From NCBI RefSeq assembly GCF_036173105.1, contig NZ_CP108053.1:1364001-1428000 (forward strand): a stretch of 64,000 nucleotides of DNA. Reading direction: 5' to 3'. Below are positions 1 through 14,300 of the stretch, one piece after another. The notes beneath the pieces were generated by a model that ran no database searches, was not told where the DNA came from, and worked only from the letters and a program-made list of their open reading frames with translations. The translations under genes and the position numbers were made by a program. Position 1 is the first letter of the stretch. Each line of letters starts with the position of its first letter. The DNA comes from Streptomyces sp. NBC_00287. GTDB lineage: Bacteria > Actinomycetota > Actinomycetes > Streptomycetales > Streptomycetaceae.

Positions 1-2350
1 TGACGGTCTCCCGGTCCCCGGCGATGACCACGGACGCCGGGCCGTTGACGGCGGCCAGGCTTACGGCGCCCTCGTGGCCCGTGAGCGTCTCCCGGACCTC
101 GTCCTCGCCCGCCTGGACGGAGAGCATGGCCCCGTCAGCCGGCAGCGCCTGCATCAGCCGTCCGCGCGCCGTGACGAGCGCGGCGGCGTCGGCCAGCGAG
201 AGCACCCCGGCGACATGGGCCGCGACCAGCTCACCGACGGAGTGCCCGGCGACATGGTCGGGGCGGACGCCCCACTGCTCGACCAGGCGGTAGAGGGCCA
301 CCTCGACGGCGAAGAGCGCGGGCTGGGCCCAGGCGGTACGGTCCAGCAGGGCCGCGTCCTCGCTGCCCGGCTCCGCGAACATCACCTCGCGCAGCGGCCG
401 TTCCAGGTGCGCGTCGAGCGCCTCGCAGACGGCGTCGAGCGCCCGCGCGAACGCCGGGTACACGCCGTACAACTCGCGCCCCATGCCGACCCGTTGGCTG
501 CCCTGGCCGGTGAAGAGGACGGCGACGGGCCCGGCGGAGGCGGCGACGCCGGTGACGACCTCGGGCCCGCCGCTGCCCGCGGCGACGGCCGCGAGTCCGC
601 GGGCGAACCCGGCGCTGTCGTCGGCAAGGACGACGGCCCGGTGATCGAGGGCGGCGCGGGTCGCGGCGAGCGACAACGCGATGCCGGCGGCGGGGAGTCC
701 TGGCCGCTCCGCGGTGAACGTGGCGAGGCGTTCGGCCTGGGCGCGCAGGGCGCCATCGGTACGACCGGAGAACGCCCACGGGGTGGGGGCGGCCGGCTCC
801 GTGACGGGGGGTGTGTACGGGTGGGCGGGCTGCCCAGGCTCCGTGCCAGGGGGCACGTACGGGTCGGCGGGCTGCCCAGGCTCCGTGCCAGGGGGCACGT
901 ACGGGTCGGCGGGCTGCCCAGGCTCCGTGCCAGGGGGCACGTACGGGTCGGCGAGCTGCCCAGGCTCCGTGCCAGGCGGCACGTACGGGTCGGCAGGCTG
1001 CCCAGGCTCCGCGTCGGCCGGTTCCCCCGGCTGCGTGCCAGGGAGCGCGTACGGCTCGGCGGGCTCCGGGGCCTGTTCCAGGATGACGTGTGCGTTGGTG
1101 CCGCTGATGCCGAAGGAGGAGACCGCGGCGCGGCGGGGGCGACCGTCGGTCGGCCACTCCCGTACCTCGGTCAGCAGCCGTACACCGCCCGCCGTCCAGT
1201 CGACGTGCGGGGTGGGCTCGTCGGCGTGCAAAGTCTTCGGCAGTACGCCCGCCCGCATCGCCATCACCATCTTGATGACGCCCGCGACACCGGCGGCGGC
1301 CTGGGTGTGCCCGATGTTCGACTTCACCGAGCCGAGCCAGAGCGGCTGTTCGGCGTCCCGATCACGGCCGTAGGTGGCGAGGAGTGCCTGCGCCTCGATC
1401 GGGTCGCCCAACGCGGTGCCCGTGCCGTGCGCCTCCAGGGCGTCGACATCGGCGGCCGCCACCCCGGCCTTGGCGAGCGCGGCCCGGATGACGCGCTGCT
1501 GGGAGGGGCCGTTGGGAGCCGTCAGCCCGTTCGATGCCCCGTCCTGATTGATGGCCGAGCCACTCACGACAGCGAGGACCCGGTGACCATTGCGACGAGC
1601 GTCCGAGAGCCGCTCGACGACGAGCACCCCGACACCCTCGGACCAGGCGGTACCGTCCGCACCGGCCGAGAACGCCTTGCAGCGGCCGTCGGCGGCGAGT
1701 CCGCGCTGACGGCTGAACTCCACGAACATGTACGGCGACGGCATCACGGCGACACCGCCCGCGAGAGCGAGGTCGCACTCACCTTGCCGCAGCGACTGGG
1801 CCGCGAGGTGCAGCGCGACGAGCGCCGAGGAGCACGCCGTGTCGACGGTAACCGCCGGGCCCTCCAGGCCGAAGGTGTAGGCGAGCCGCCCGGAGGCCAC
1901 GCTGGAGGTGTTGCCGATGCCGAGGTAGCCCTCGACATCGCCGGGCACCTCGTCCAGCCGCGCCGCGTAGTCGGTCGCGACCACACCGGCGAACACACCG
2001 GTACGGCTGCCGCGCAGCGAGGTCGGCGGGAGACCCGCCCGCTCGAACGCCTCCCAGGTCGTCTCCAGGAGCAGCCGCTGCTGCGGGTCCATGGCAAGGG
2101 CCTCGCGCGGCGAGATACCGAACAGCTCGGGGTCGAACTCGGCCGCGTCGTAGAGGAATCCGCCTTGTCGGGTGTATGTGGTGCCGGGGTGTGCCGGATC
2201 GGGGTGGTAGACCCCGTCCAGGTCCCAGCCGCGGTCGGCGGGGAAGGCGCCGATGGTGTCGACTCCCTCGGCCACCAGTCGCCACAGGTCCTCCGGGGAC
2301 GCCACGCCGCCGGGGAAGCGGCACGCCATGCCGACGATCGCAATGGGCTC
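1..2350 (-). other. PKS module 5, partial (KS and N-terminal AT)
   Basis: KS starts near residue 8586, with active-site Cys8758 in a TACSSA context (the other extension KSs have TACSSS). The AT begins near 530 and reaches GHSVGE, which favours malonyl, but the decisive HAFH/YASH segment lies beyond the window. The KS-AT linker is enlarged by a proline-rich tandem repeat. In an ionomycin-type chain this module would add malonate, and its KR would leave the hydroxyl that starts ring closure; the KR is outside the window. Confidence 0.85.
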
Positions 2351-5300
2351 GTCCGTCGCCGCCGCCGCCGTCGTCGCAGGGGCGGTCGTCTCCTTTTCCG
2401 TCCCCCACAGCTCGGTGTGGAGGTAGCCGGCGAGCGCGGTCGGGGTCGGGTGGTCGAAGACGAGGGCGGTGGGGAGCCTTAGCCCGGTCGCCGTGTTGAG
2501 GCGGTTGCGCAGTTCGACTGCGGTCAGCGAGTCGAAGCCCTGCTCCTTGAAGGAACGCTCGGCATCGACGGACTCTTCGGAGACATGCCCCAGAACGGCG
2601 GCGACCTGTCCGCGTACCAGCTCCACAAGCCGCCGCTCCCGCTCGGGCCGACTGAGCCCGACCAGCCGCTCGGTGAGCGCGTCGGTGGAAGCTGCGCGGG
2701 CGGTACGCCGGGTCGGCGCGGCGCGGACGAGTCCGTTCAGTACGGCGGGGATGGTTTCGGCGGCGCGCAGTCCGGCCAGGTCGAGGCGGGCGGGCACGAG
2801 GGCGGCCTCGGCGGTGGCTACGGCCCGGTCCAGCAGGGCGAGTCCCTCGGCCGAGGGCAACGGGGCCAGCCCCATCCGGCTCAGCCGCTGACGGTCGGCG
2901 CGGCCCAACTCGCCTGTCATGGAGCTGGCTTGTTCCCACAGCCCCCAGGCCAAGGAGGTCGCGACCAGCCCCTCAGCCCGTCGACGGTGCGCCAGCGCAT
3001 CCAGGAACGCGTTCGCTGCCGCGTAGTTGGCTTGGCCGGGGCCGCCGAAGATGCCGGAGGCGGAGGAGTAGAGGGCGAAGAGGGCAAGGTCGGAGTCGCG
3101 GGTCAACTCATGGAGGTTGATGGCCGCTTGGGCCTTGGGGCGCCATACGGTGGTGAGCTGGTCCGGAGTGAGGGTGGTGACCAGCCCGTCGGCAAGTACG
3201 CCTGCCGCGTGGACGACGCCTGTGAGGCGCCGTCCGTCGAGGAGGGCGGCGAGTTGGTCGCGGTCGGCTGCGTCGCAGGCGACCACCTCTACGACGGCAC
3301 CCAATTCACCGAGTTCTGCTACGAGTTCGGCCGCACCCGGCGCCTCCAGCCCCTGCCGACTCGTCAGCAGCAGATGCCGTACCCCATGTCCGGTGACCAG
3401 GTGGCGGGCGAGGAGCGAGCCGAGGGTGCCGGTGCCTCCGGTGATCAGGACGGTGCCCTCGGGGGCGAGTACCGCGGGCATCGTGAGCACAACCTTGCCC
3501 GTGTGCCGGGCCTGGCTCATGAACCGGAAGGCTTCCCGGGCCTTGCGCACATCCCACGCCCGCACCGGCAGCGGCTCCAACGCCCCCGCCTCGAACAGGC
3601 CCATCAACGCCCGCAGCATCTCGCCGATCCGCACCGGACCCGCATCCAGCATGTCGAAGGCGACGTACTCAGCGGCAACCTGCCCGGCATCCCGGATATC
3701 GGTCTTGCCCATCTCCAGGAACCGGCCACCGGACGACAACAGGTCGAGAGAGGCGTCAACGAACTCGCCGGCAAGGGAGTTGAGGACCACATCCACGACC
3801 GCGTCAGCGAAGGTCTCCCGGAAGGTCAGATCACGGGAGGACGCGATCGAGGCATCATCCAGCCCCAAGCCCCGCAACGTGTCCCACTTGCCAGGGCTGG
3901 CCGTGGCGAGGACAGTCGCACCGAGGTGCCGGGCGAGCTGGATCGCCGCCATACCGACACCACCGGCCCCCGCGTGCACCAGGACGGTGTCGCCCCGCTG
4001 GACGGAGCCGAGGTCGACCAGCGCGTAGTACGCAGTCAGGAACACCACCGGGACGGACGCGGCCTGCTCGAACGACCACCCCTGCGGCATCGGTACGACC
4101 ACACGCGCATCCGCCACCGCTATCGGACCGAAACTGCGCGGTACGAGGCCGAGGACTCGGTCGCCCGGGGCGAACTCAGTGACGTCCTCGGCGGTCTCCA
4201 CGACCACTCCGGCGATCTCACTGCCGATCCATGCCTCGCCCGGGTACATGCCGAGACCGATCAGGACGTCGCGGAAGTTCACACCGGCCGCTCGGACGGC
4301 AATCCGGACCTGACCGGGCTCCAGCAGTGCGGAAGCCTCCGGCGCCGGCACCAGCGCAAGGCCGTCCAACGTGCCGGTGCCCGAGGTGTCCAACCGCCAC
4401 GCGTCCGCCTCCGCCGGAACCGTAAGACCCTCGCCGGAACCAGCCGCACGCACCAGACGCGGCACCAGCAACCGGCCGTCGCGGACCGCCATTTGCGGTT
4501 CGCCACCGGCCAAGGCTGCCCGTACGACGGCGTCGTCGTTCTCGTCTTTGGTCGGGTCCAGGTCGAGGAGGACGAAGCGCTCGGGGTACTCGGACTGCGC
4601 GGACCGGACGAGACCCCAGACGGGTGCGGTCGCCAGGTCGGCGATGTCGCCGCCGTCGGTGGCCACGGCACCGCGCGTCGCCACTACGAGGCGGGACCCG
4701 GCCAGCCGCTCATCGGCCAGCCAGCCCTGCACCAGCGCCAGCACCTCGGCGGTGGTTCCCTCGGGGTCGCCACCGGCGGGCGGGGCGAACAGGACCAGTG
4801 AAGGTACGGAGGACTCGCCGGCCAACAACCTGGTGAGGTCGGTGAGTGACCCATCCGGGCCGATTACGGCCCAGTCGGCCACCCCGTCCAGGTCGGCGGC
4901 CTGCGGTGCGTTCTCCCATATCAGCCGGTAGAGGGAGTCACGCTCGGCGGAGAGGGAGGACGCCAACTGCTCTGTCGTAACGGGCCGCAGGGTCAGGGAG
5001 TCGGCCACGGCGATGAGCTCGCCCGTGCCGTCGGCGAGGAGCAAGGAGAGGGTGCCGTCGGTGCCAGAGGTGATGCGGACGCGGGCGGCGGTGGCGCCGG
5101 ACGCGAGGAGGGACACGCCCTCCCACACGAACGGCAGCCGCAGCCCTGTTCCGGCCTCCGAAGCCAGCACCGCATGCAACGCCGAGTCCAGCAAGGCCGG
5201 ATGCACCCCGAAGGCACCCGCTTGGGCATGCCGCTCCTCCGCCAACTCCACCTCGGCGAAGACCTCATCCCCCCGACGCCACAAAGCCCTCAAGCCCTGG

Positions 5301-8300
5301 AAGGCGGGCCCATAGCCGTAACCAGCGGCCTCGGCCTCCGCGTAGAAGCCGGACACATCCACCGGCTCGGCGCCCACGGGCGGCCAGACCGTGAGATCGG
5401 CGGGGTGCGCGGCCGGAGCGTCGTTCAGGATGCCTTCCGCGTGCTGGACCCAGGGAGCGTCCAACTCCTCGGGACGGAAGTAGACGGCAAGAGACCGCTG
5501 CCCGTCCTCGCCGGCCGAACCGACCACGACCTGAACCTGCACACCACCCTGCTCGGGGAGTACGAGGGGGGCTTGGAGCGCGAGTTCGGTGAGGTGGCCG
5601 CAGCCGACCTCGTCCCCGGCCCTGATCGCCAACTCGACGAAGCCGGTCCCCGGGAAGAGGACCCTGCCCGCAACAGCGTGGTCCGCAAGCCAGGGATGAG
5701 TGCGGAGGGAGAGCCGACCGGTGAGAACGGCACCGCCATCGGCTGCGAGGCTTACCGCGGCACCCAGCAGCGGGTGATCCGTCGTGGCGAGACCGGCGCC
5801 GCTGACGTCGGCGGTTCCCGTGCCGGATTCCAGCCAGTAGCGCTCGCGTTGGAAGGCGTACGTGGGCAGGTCGACGCGGCGTGGATTGCGGCCGGTGAAG
5901 AGGGCGGGCCAGTCGATGTCGACACCGCTCGTCCACAGTCGGGATATGGCGGTGGTGAAGGTCTCTACCTCGTCGTGGCCACGCCGCGTGGTGGAGACGA
6001 ACAGGCCTTCTGCGCACTCGGCGCCCATCGCGGTCAGTGTCGCGTCCGGGCCCAGCTCAAGGAACTTGGTCACTCCGGCGTCGGCCAGCGAGGCCATGCC
6101 GTCGGCGAAGCGGAGGGCCTCCCGTACATGCCGCACCCAGTAGTCGGCGGTGCGTATCTCCTCATCCGCCACGCGGCCGGACACGTTCGACACGACCGGT
6201 ATCCGCGGCTCGGCGTAGGCCACACTCGCGGCCACCTGCGCGAAGTCCGCCAGCATCGGCTCCATCAGCTTCGAATGGAACGCGTGCGAGACCGCCAGCC
6301 GACGGCACTTGACCCCCGCAGCCGTCAAACGCTCCCGTGCTGCCTCGACATCGGCCTCAAGGCCCGAGAGGACCACGGACGTCGGCCCGTTCACCGCAGC
6401 GATGTCCACGCCAGCACCGACAACCTCGTCCACCTCAGCCGCGCTGGCCTGCACGGCGAGCATGGCCCCGCCTTCGGGCAATGCCTGCATCAAGGCGCCG
6501 CGGGCTGCCACCAGGCGGCAGGCGTCCTCCAGCGAGAACACTCCCGCCACATACGCGGCGACCAGTTCACCGACCGAATGACCCATCACAAAGTCCGGGC
6601 GAACACCCCAGGACTCCGCCAACCGGTAAAGGGCCACCTCCACCGCGAACAACCCCGCCTGCGTGAACACCGTCCGATCCAGCGCCTCGGACGACAGCGC
6701 CTCCATCAGCGACCCAGGCAGCAGACCCTCGAACCCGTCACATACCTCGCCCAACACCTGAGCGAACACCGGGAACTCAGCCGCCAGCCCCGCACCCATC
6801 CGAGCCCGCTGAGACCCCTGCCCCGTGAACAACACCGCAAGACGGCCATCGGCCACCCCGGAGGACTCGACGGAAGCCAGCCCCGCCCGCAGCTCCTCAG
6901 CACCCCTCCCCCAGACCACCGCCCGATGCCCCAGCCCGGCCCGACCAGTCGCCAACGACCAGCCCACATCCACCGGTTCAAAAGACCCCGCGACCTCCGA
7001 CAACCGCCCCGCCTGCGCCACCAGCGCTTCCGCAGAACCGGCGGACAACACCCACGGCACCAGACCACCCACCGGAACCGAAGGCCCAACCGCCTCCTCC
7101 TCCGGCACCCCCTCCAAGATCACATGCGCATTCGTCCCGCTCGCGCCGAAGGACGAGACACCCGCTCGCCGCACACCGTTCGGCGACTCCCAGGCCTGCT
7201 CCTCCGTCAGAAGGGAGACATGCCCTGCGGACCAGTCGACGTGCGGGGTGGGCTCATCCACGTGCAGGGTGCGCGGCAGCACACCCGCCCGCATCGCCAT
7301 CACCATCTTGATGACACCCGCCACACCGGCGGCGGCCTGGGTGTGCCCGATATTCGACTTGATCGACCCCAGCCACAAGGGCCGGTCACTCTCACGCCCC
7401 TGCCCATAGGTGGCCAGCAGGGCCTGAGCCTCGATCGGATCACCCAACGTCGTCCCCGTGCCATGCGCCTCAACCGCATCCACTTCGGCGGCGGAGAGCC
7501 CAGCGCTGGCCAGCGCCTGCCGGATCACCCGCTGCTGCGAAGGACCGTTGGGAGCAGTCAGCCCATTCGACGCACCGTCCTGATTGACTGCGGAGGCGCG
7601 CACAACTGCCAACGCCTGATGGCCATTTCGCCGCGCATCCGACAACCGCTCCAGCAGCAGCACCCCCGCACCCTCACCCCACCCCGTCCCGTCCGCAGCG
7701 GCAGCGAACGGCTTGCACCGGCCGTTGGCGGCAAGCCCCCGCTGACGGCTGAAGTCGATGAAGGTGCCCGGAGTCGGCATGACGGTGACACCGCCCGCCA
7801 GGGCAAGGTCGCACTCGCCCTGCCGCAGCGACTGGGCCGCGAGGTGCAGGGCGACGAGCGAGGACGAGCAGGCCGTATCCACGGAGACCGCAGGTCCCTC
7901 AAGACCAAAGGTGTAGGCAAGGCGACCGGAGACGACGCTTCCGGAGGTTCCCGTGCCGATGTAGCCCTCGATGTCCTCGGGGATGCTCGGAAGCCGGCTG
8001 GCGTAGTCGTGGTACATGACCCCCGCGAAGACACCGGTACGGCTCCCCCGCACCGAGTCCACCGCGATACCCGCCCGCTCGAACACCTCCCACGACGTCT
8101 CCAACAACAACCGCTGCTGCGGATCCATCGCCACCGCCTCACGCGGCGACACCCCGAACAACCCCGCATCAAACTCAGCAGCTTCATAGAGGAAGCCGCC
8201 CTCATTCGCATACGACTTACCGAACGCGCCCGGATCCGGATCAAACAGCCCCTCCAGATCCCACCCACGATCGGCCGGGAACGGACCCACCGCATCCCGG

Positions 8301-11300
8301 CCCTCCACCACCAGCCGCCACAACTCCTCCGGCGACCCCACCCCACCCGGATAACGACAAGCCGCCGCCACAATGACCACCGGGTCATCCACCACAGCCG
8401 CAGTCACCGGACGGGCAACGACCTCCGCAGAGGACGACCCCTCCACCTCATCCACCAGCAGACCCGCCACCGCCACCGGCGTCGGAAAATCAAACACCAA
8501 CGTCGCCGGAAGCCTCAGCCCCAACGCCTCACCCAGCCGATTCCGCAGCTCCACCGCCAACAACGAATCAAAACCCAACTCCTTGAACGTCCGATCGGCC
8601 CCGATCAGGGCCGTTCCCGCATGTCCGAGGACGGTCGCAACGTGGGTACGGACGACATCCAGAGCGACCGGCCCGCGCTCCGTCGCAGGGAGCGACAGAA
8701 GTCGGCGTGCCAGCGTGGATCCGCCGGACTCGGCGCGATCGGCGTGGGCGACGCGGCGGACCGGCGCGGGCACGAGGGTGCGCAGCAGCGGCGGCAGTGC
8801 ACCCGTGCCGGCCTGGGTGCGCAGCGCGGCACGGTCGAAGGCGACCGGCACCAGGTGCGCGTCATCGTGGGTCATGGCGGTGTCGAGGAGGGCCAGTCCC
8901 TCGGCGGTGGTCAGCGGGGTCATCGCCAGCCGGGCGACGCGAGCCCGGTCGGCCTCGGTCATCGCGCCCGTCATCCCGCTGGCGCCGGCCCACAGCCCCC
9001 ACGCCAGGGAGATCGCGGGTAGCCCCTCGGCCCGGCGCCGCTGGGCGAGAGCGTCCAGGAAGGTGTTGGCTGCCGCGTAGTTGGCCTGGCCCACTGTGCC
9101 GAAGACACCGGCGGCTGAGGAGAAGAGGACGAAGGCGGAGAGGTCGAGTTCGCGCGTCAACTCATGCAGATGTACGGCGGCATCCACCTTGGGACGCAGG
9201 ACGGCCTCGAGTCGATCCGAGCTCAGCGTGGTCACGACCCCGTCGTCGAGAATGCCCGCGAGGTGCACCACACCCGTGACCGGATGCTCGGCGAGCACTG
9301 CGGAGAGCGCCTCACGGTCGGCAACGTCACAGGCCACGACCTCGGCATGTGCACCCTCGGCCGCCAGCTCAGCCACCAACTCCACCGCACCCGGCGCCTC
9401 ACCACCACGCCGACTGGTCAGCACCAGCCTGCGCACCCCGTGCTCCACCACAAGATGCCGCGCCACCAACGCACCCAGCGTCCCCGTACCACCCGTGACC
9501 AGCACCGCACCATCACCGAAACCGGTGGAGGCCTCGGACCCGGAGGCGGTGGAGCGGGCCAGGCGCGGCGCCAGCACCTCACCGCCGCGGATCACGATCT
9601 GCCACTCGCCCGCGCCGAGCGCGGTGAGGGCGAGCGGGAGTCCGTCGGCGTCCTCATCGAGGTCCAGCAGACCGAACCGGCCGGGATTCTCGGCCTCGGC
9701 CGACCGAACCAGACCCCACACCGCGGAGGCAGCGAGATCAGTGGGACCCTCCGTGCCCGTGCCCACGGCACCGCGCGTCACGACCACCAGACGCGACCCG
9801 GCGAACCGCTCGTCCGCCAGCCACTCTTGCAGCATGGCGAGCACGGCACCCGTCACGGCAGAGGTCGTCGACGCCAGCCCGTCGCCTTGCGGTGCGGGCG
9901 GCGTGCAGAGCACCAACGCGGGTACGCCATCCCCGGCCAGCGCGTTAAGCCCCTCATGCAGGGTGCCGCCCAAGGCGAACCGGTCCTCCGCGCCAAGCAG
10001 CGCCCAACCGAGCTCGCCGTGCGTCGGAGGAGCGGTGACGGGAGTCCATTCCAACCGGAACAGGGAGTCCCGTACCGCCGATGCCGGCGCACTCAACTCC
10101 CGCACATCGACGGGACGCAGCACCAGCGACTCCACGAACGCCACCGGAGCACCCTCGACATCGGCCACCAACACCGACACCGCATCCCCACCAACAGGAG
10201 CCAACCGCACCCGCACAGCCGACGCACCCACCGCCGACAACGACACACCCGACCACACAAACGGCAGCCGCGTCTCACCCCCACCCACCGGCAACACCGC
10301 ATGCAACGCCCCATCCAGCAACGCCGGATGAACCCCAAACCGCGAAGCCTCAGCCCGCTGCCCCTCCTCCAACACCACCTCGGCAAAGACTTCGTCACCA
10401 CGCCGCCACACGGCACGCAGCCCTTGGAACACCGGCCCGTAGTGGTAACCGGAGGCGACGGCGGCCGGATAGAAGTCGGAGACGTCGACGGCTTCGGCAC
10501 CCTGTGGTGGCCATACGGCGAGCTCCCCGGCCGGGACCTGTGCGGCCTCGGGTGACACCGTGCCCACGGCATGTGTGGTCCACGGTGCCTCGATTCCGGT
10601 GTCGTCGGGGCGTGCGTGGATCGTCACGGCCCTGCTGCCGGTGGCGTCGGGGGCGGTGAGGACGACCTGGAGCTGTACGGCGCCGTGCTCGGGGAGGACC
10701 AGGGGGGCCTGGAGGGTGAGTTCGGCGAGGTGGCCGCATCCGACCTCGTCCCCGGCGCGGATCGCCAACTCCACAAAGCCGGTACCTGGGAACAGGACGG
10801 TGCCCGCGACGGCATGGTCCGCCAGCCACGGATGAGTACGGAGGGAGAGCCGGCCGGTGAGAGCCAGTCCCCCATCTGCGGCGAGGCTTACGGCGGCGCC
10901 GAGCAGGGGGTGGTCCGCCGGGCCGAGACCCAGGTCGGCGGGATCGCCTGTGGCGCTGGATGCCTGCAGCCAGAAGCGCTCGCGTTGGAAGGCGTACGTG
11001 GGCAGGTCGACGCGGGTGACGGGACGGCCGGAGTAGACGGCGGACCAGTTGATGTCGGTGCCGTGCACCCAGAGTTCGGCGGCGCTCGCGATGAACCGGG
11101 CGTTCTCATCCTCGTCGCGGCGAAGAGTGCCGACGACCGTGACCCGGTTCTCCGCGGCCTCCGCAATGGCCTGCACACCCATGGTCAGCACCGGATGCGC
11201 ACTGACCTCGACAAGACGGGTGTGACCTTGCGCCAGCGCCTCTTGGACCGCCTCGGTGAAGCGCACCGGCTGCCGCAGGCCTTCGTACCAGTACGAGGCA

Positions 11301-14300
11301 TCCATCGTCGCCGTGTCCAACACCCCACCGGTCACAGTGGAGATCAGCGGCACCCGCGATGCGCGCGGCGCCACCGGGGCAAGAACGTCGAGCAACCGCT
11401 CCCGGATGTCCTCCACCTGCGCCGAATGCGAGGCGTAATCCACCGGCACCCGACGGGCCCGCACACCTTCGGCCTCCGCCACCCCGGCGATCTCATCCAG
11501 TGCCTGCGGATCACCGGCGACCACCGTGGCATCGGGCCCGTTGTAAACGGCGATGGACACCCGATCGCCATACGGCTCAACCCAGGCCGATGCCAGCTCG
11601 GCACCGGTCGCCAACGACAACATCCCACCACGACCGGCGAGTTCATCTCGGATGGCCGCCGAGCGAAGAGCAACAACCCGGGCCGCATCCTCCAGGCTCA
11701 ACGCACCGACCACCGCTGCAGCGGCGATCTCCCCCTGCGAATGACCAATCACCGCAGCCGGTTCAATGCCCAGCGACTCCCAGACGGCCGCCAGCGACAC
11801 CATCACCGCCCACAGCACCGGCTGGACCACATCCACCCGCCGCATCCAGGCGTCGCCCTCGCCCCTCAACACCTCGGTCAGCGACCAGTCCACCCACGGT
11901 CCAAGCGCCGCCTCACACTCAGCAATCCGGGCGGCAAAGACTGGCGAGGACTCCAACAACCCCTGCCCCATCCCCAACCACTGCGCACCTTGGCCGGGGA
12001 ACACAAACACCACACCGGCACCCGAACCCACCGCACCGGACAGGGCGTTCCCAATCACGCCACCAGAAGCCAGAGCCTCCAGCCCCGCAGTCAGCTCAGC
12101 CGTCTCCCGGCCCCAGACCACAGCCCGGTGCTCCAACGCCGAACGTGAAGCCCACAGACTCCACCCCACATCAACCGGGTCATCCGTCACACCCGCCAGC
12201 CGCCCCGCCTGCCCAGCCAACGCCCCCGCACTACGCCCCGACACCAACCACGGCACCACCGGCGACCCCGACAACCCCCCAGGACCGGAAACCACCACCG
12301 GCCCCAACTCGGCACCCTCAGCAGGCGCCTCCTCCAAGATCACATGCGCATTCGTCCCGGAGATACCGAACGCCGACACCCCGGCCCGTCCCGGGCGCCC
12401 TTCGGGACGCAGGTCCACCGGAGCGGTCAGCAGCGCGACCTGGCCCGCCGCCCAGTCGACGTGCGGGGTGGGCTCATCCACGTGCAGGGTGCGCGGCAGG
12501 ACGCCCGCCCGCAGGGCCATCACCATCTTGATCACACCGGCGACACCGGCGGCGGCCTGGGTATGACCTATGTTCGACTTCACCGACCCCAGCCACAACG
12601 GCCAATCCGCCGCACGCCCCTGCCCATAGGTGGCAAGGAGAGCATCGGCCTCGATCGGATCACCCAACGTCGTCCCCGTGCCATGCGCCTCCACCGCATC
12701 CACCTCAGCGGCCGCGACTCCGGCATTGGCGAGCGCGGCCCGGATCACCCGCTGCTGGGACGGACCGTTCGGCGCCGTGAGCCCGTTCGACGCGCCGTCC
12801 TGATTGATCGCCGACCCGCGCACGACGGCGAGAACACGGTGCCCCTTGGCCAGGGCATCCGACAGCCGCTCGACCACGAGGACACCAGCGCCCTCGGACC
12901 AGCCCGTGCCGTCGGCCGCCGCCGCGAACGGCTTGCAGCGGCCGTCCGCCGACAGCCCGCGCTGCCGGCTGAACTCAAGGAAGAGGCCCGGGCTCGGCAT
13001 CACCGTCACGCCGCCCGCCAGCGCCAGGTCGCACTCACCGTTCCGCAGCGACTGCACCGCCAGATGCAGCGCCACCAGCGACGAGGAGCAGGCCGTATCG
13101 ACAGTGACCGCGGGACCCTCAAGACCGAACGTGTACGAGAGACGGCCGGAGACCACGCTCGCCGCGTTGCCGGTCAGGGAGAACCCCTCCACGACGTCCG
13201 GCGTGCGCTCCAGGTCGACGAGGTAGCTCGGGTATCCGGCGCCGACGAAGACGCCGCTGTTCGACCCCTTCAGCGAAGCGGCGGCGATACCGGCGCGCTC
13301 CAGCGCCTCCCAGGTGGTCTCCAGAAGGAGCCGCTGCTGCGGGTCCATGGCCAGCGCTTCGCGTGGTGAGATGCCGAAGAGATGCGGGTCGAACTCGGCG
13401 GCGTCGTGCAGGAATCCGCCTTGGCGGGTGTAGCTGGTGCCGGGGTGTGCCGGGTCGGGGTGGTAGAGCCCGTCCAGGTCCCAGCCACGGTCGGCGGGGA
13501 AGTCCCCGACCGCGTCGGTGCCCTCGGTGACCAGCCGCCACAGATCCTCCGGCGAAGTCACGCCACCGGGGTAACGACAGGCCATACCCACGATTGCGAT
13601 GGGCTCGTCCGTCGCCGCCGCCGTCGCCGCCGTCGTGGCAGGGGCGGTCGTCTCCTTATCCGTCCCCCACAACTCGGCGTGGAGGTAGCCGGCGACGCGC
13701 GCGGGAGTGGGGTGGTCGAAGACGAGGGCGGTGGGGAGTCGTAGCCCGGTCGCCGTGTTGAGGCGGTTGCGCAGTTCCACGGCGGTCAGCGAGTCGAAGC
13801 CCTGTTCCTTGAAGGAACGCTCGGCATCGACGGACTGTTCGGAGGCATGCCCCAGAACAGCGGCGACATGGCCACGTACCAGTTCCACGAGCCGCCGCTC
13901 CCGCTCAGCACGGTTCAGCCCGCCGAACCTCTGGGCCAGGGAGCCGACTTCCCGGGTCTCGGCGGTCGTGCCGACCGCGCGCCGGGTCGGCGAGGTGCGG
14001 ACGAGTCCGTTCAGTACGGCGGGGATGGTTTCGGCGGCGCGCAGTCCGGCCAGGTCGAGGCGGGCGGGCACGAGGGCGGCCTCGGCGGTGGCTACGGCCC
14101 GGTCCAGCAGGGCGAGCCCTTCGGCCGAGGGCAACGGGGCCAGCCCCATCCGGCTCAGCCGCTGCCGGTCGGCTCGGCCCAACTCGCCTGTCATGGAGCT
14201 GGCTTGTTCCCACAGCCCCCAGGCCAAAGAGGTCGCAACCAGCCCCTCAGCCCGTCGACGGTGCGCCAGCGCATCCAGGAACGCGTTCGCTGCCGCGTAG

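Larger units (their letters stand above)
2351..13606 (-). repeat. Bimodule repeat copy B (modules 3+4)
   Basis: Second copy, from the start of KS3 to the start of KS5: 11,256 bp (3,752 codons), only four codons shorter than copy A. Identity is patchy: some blocks match exactly while others, such as the linkers and parts of the KR domains, have diverged. Confidence 0.9.

Noticed and set aside
827..1036. Regular 42-bp repeats as a possible CRISPR or regulatory repeat array
   Set aside because: There are no unique spacers; the units are contiguous, a multiple of three, and lie inside the PKS reading frame, where they encode a peptide repeat.
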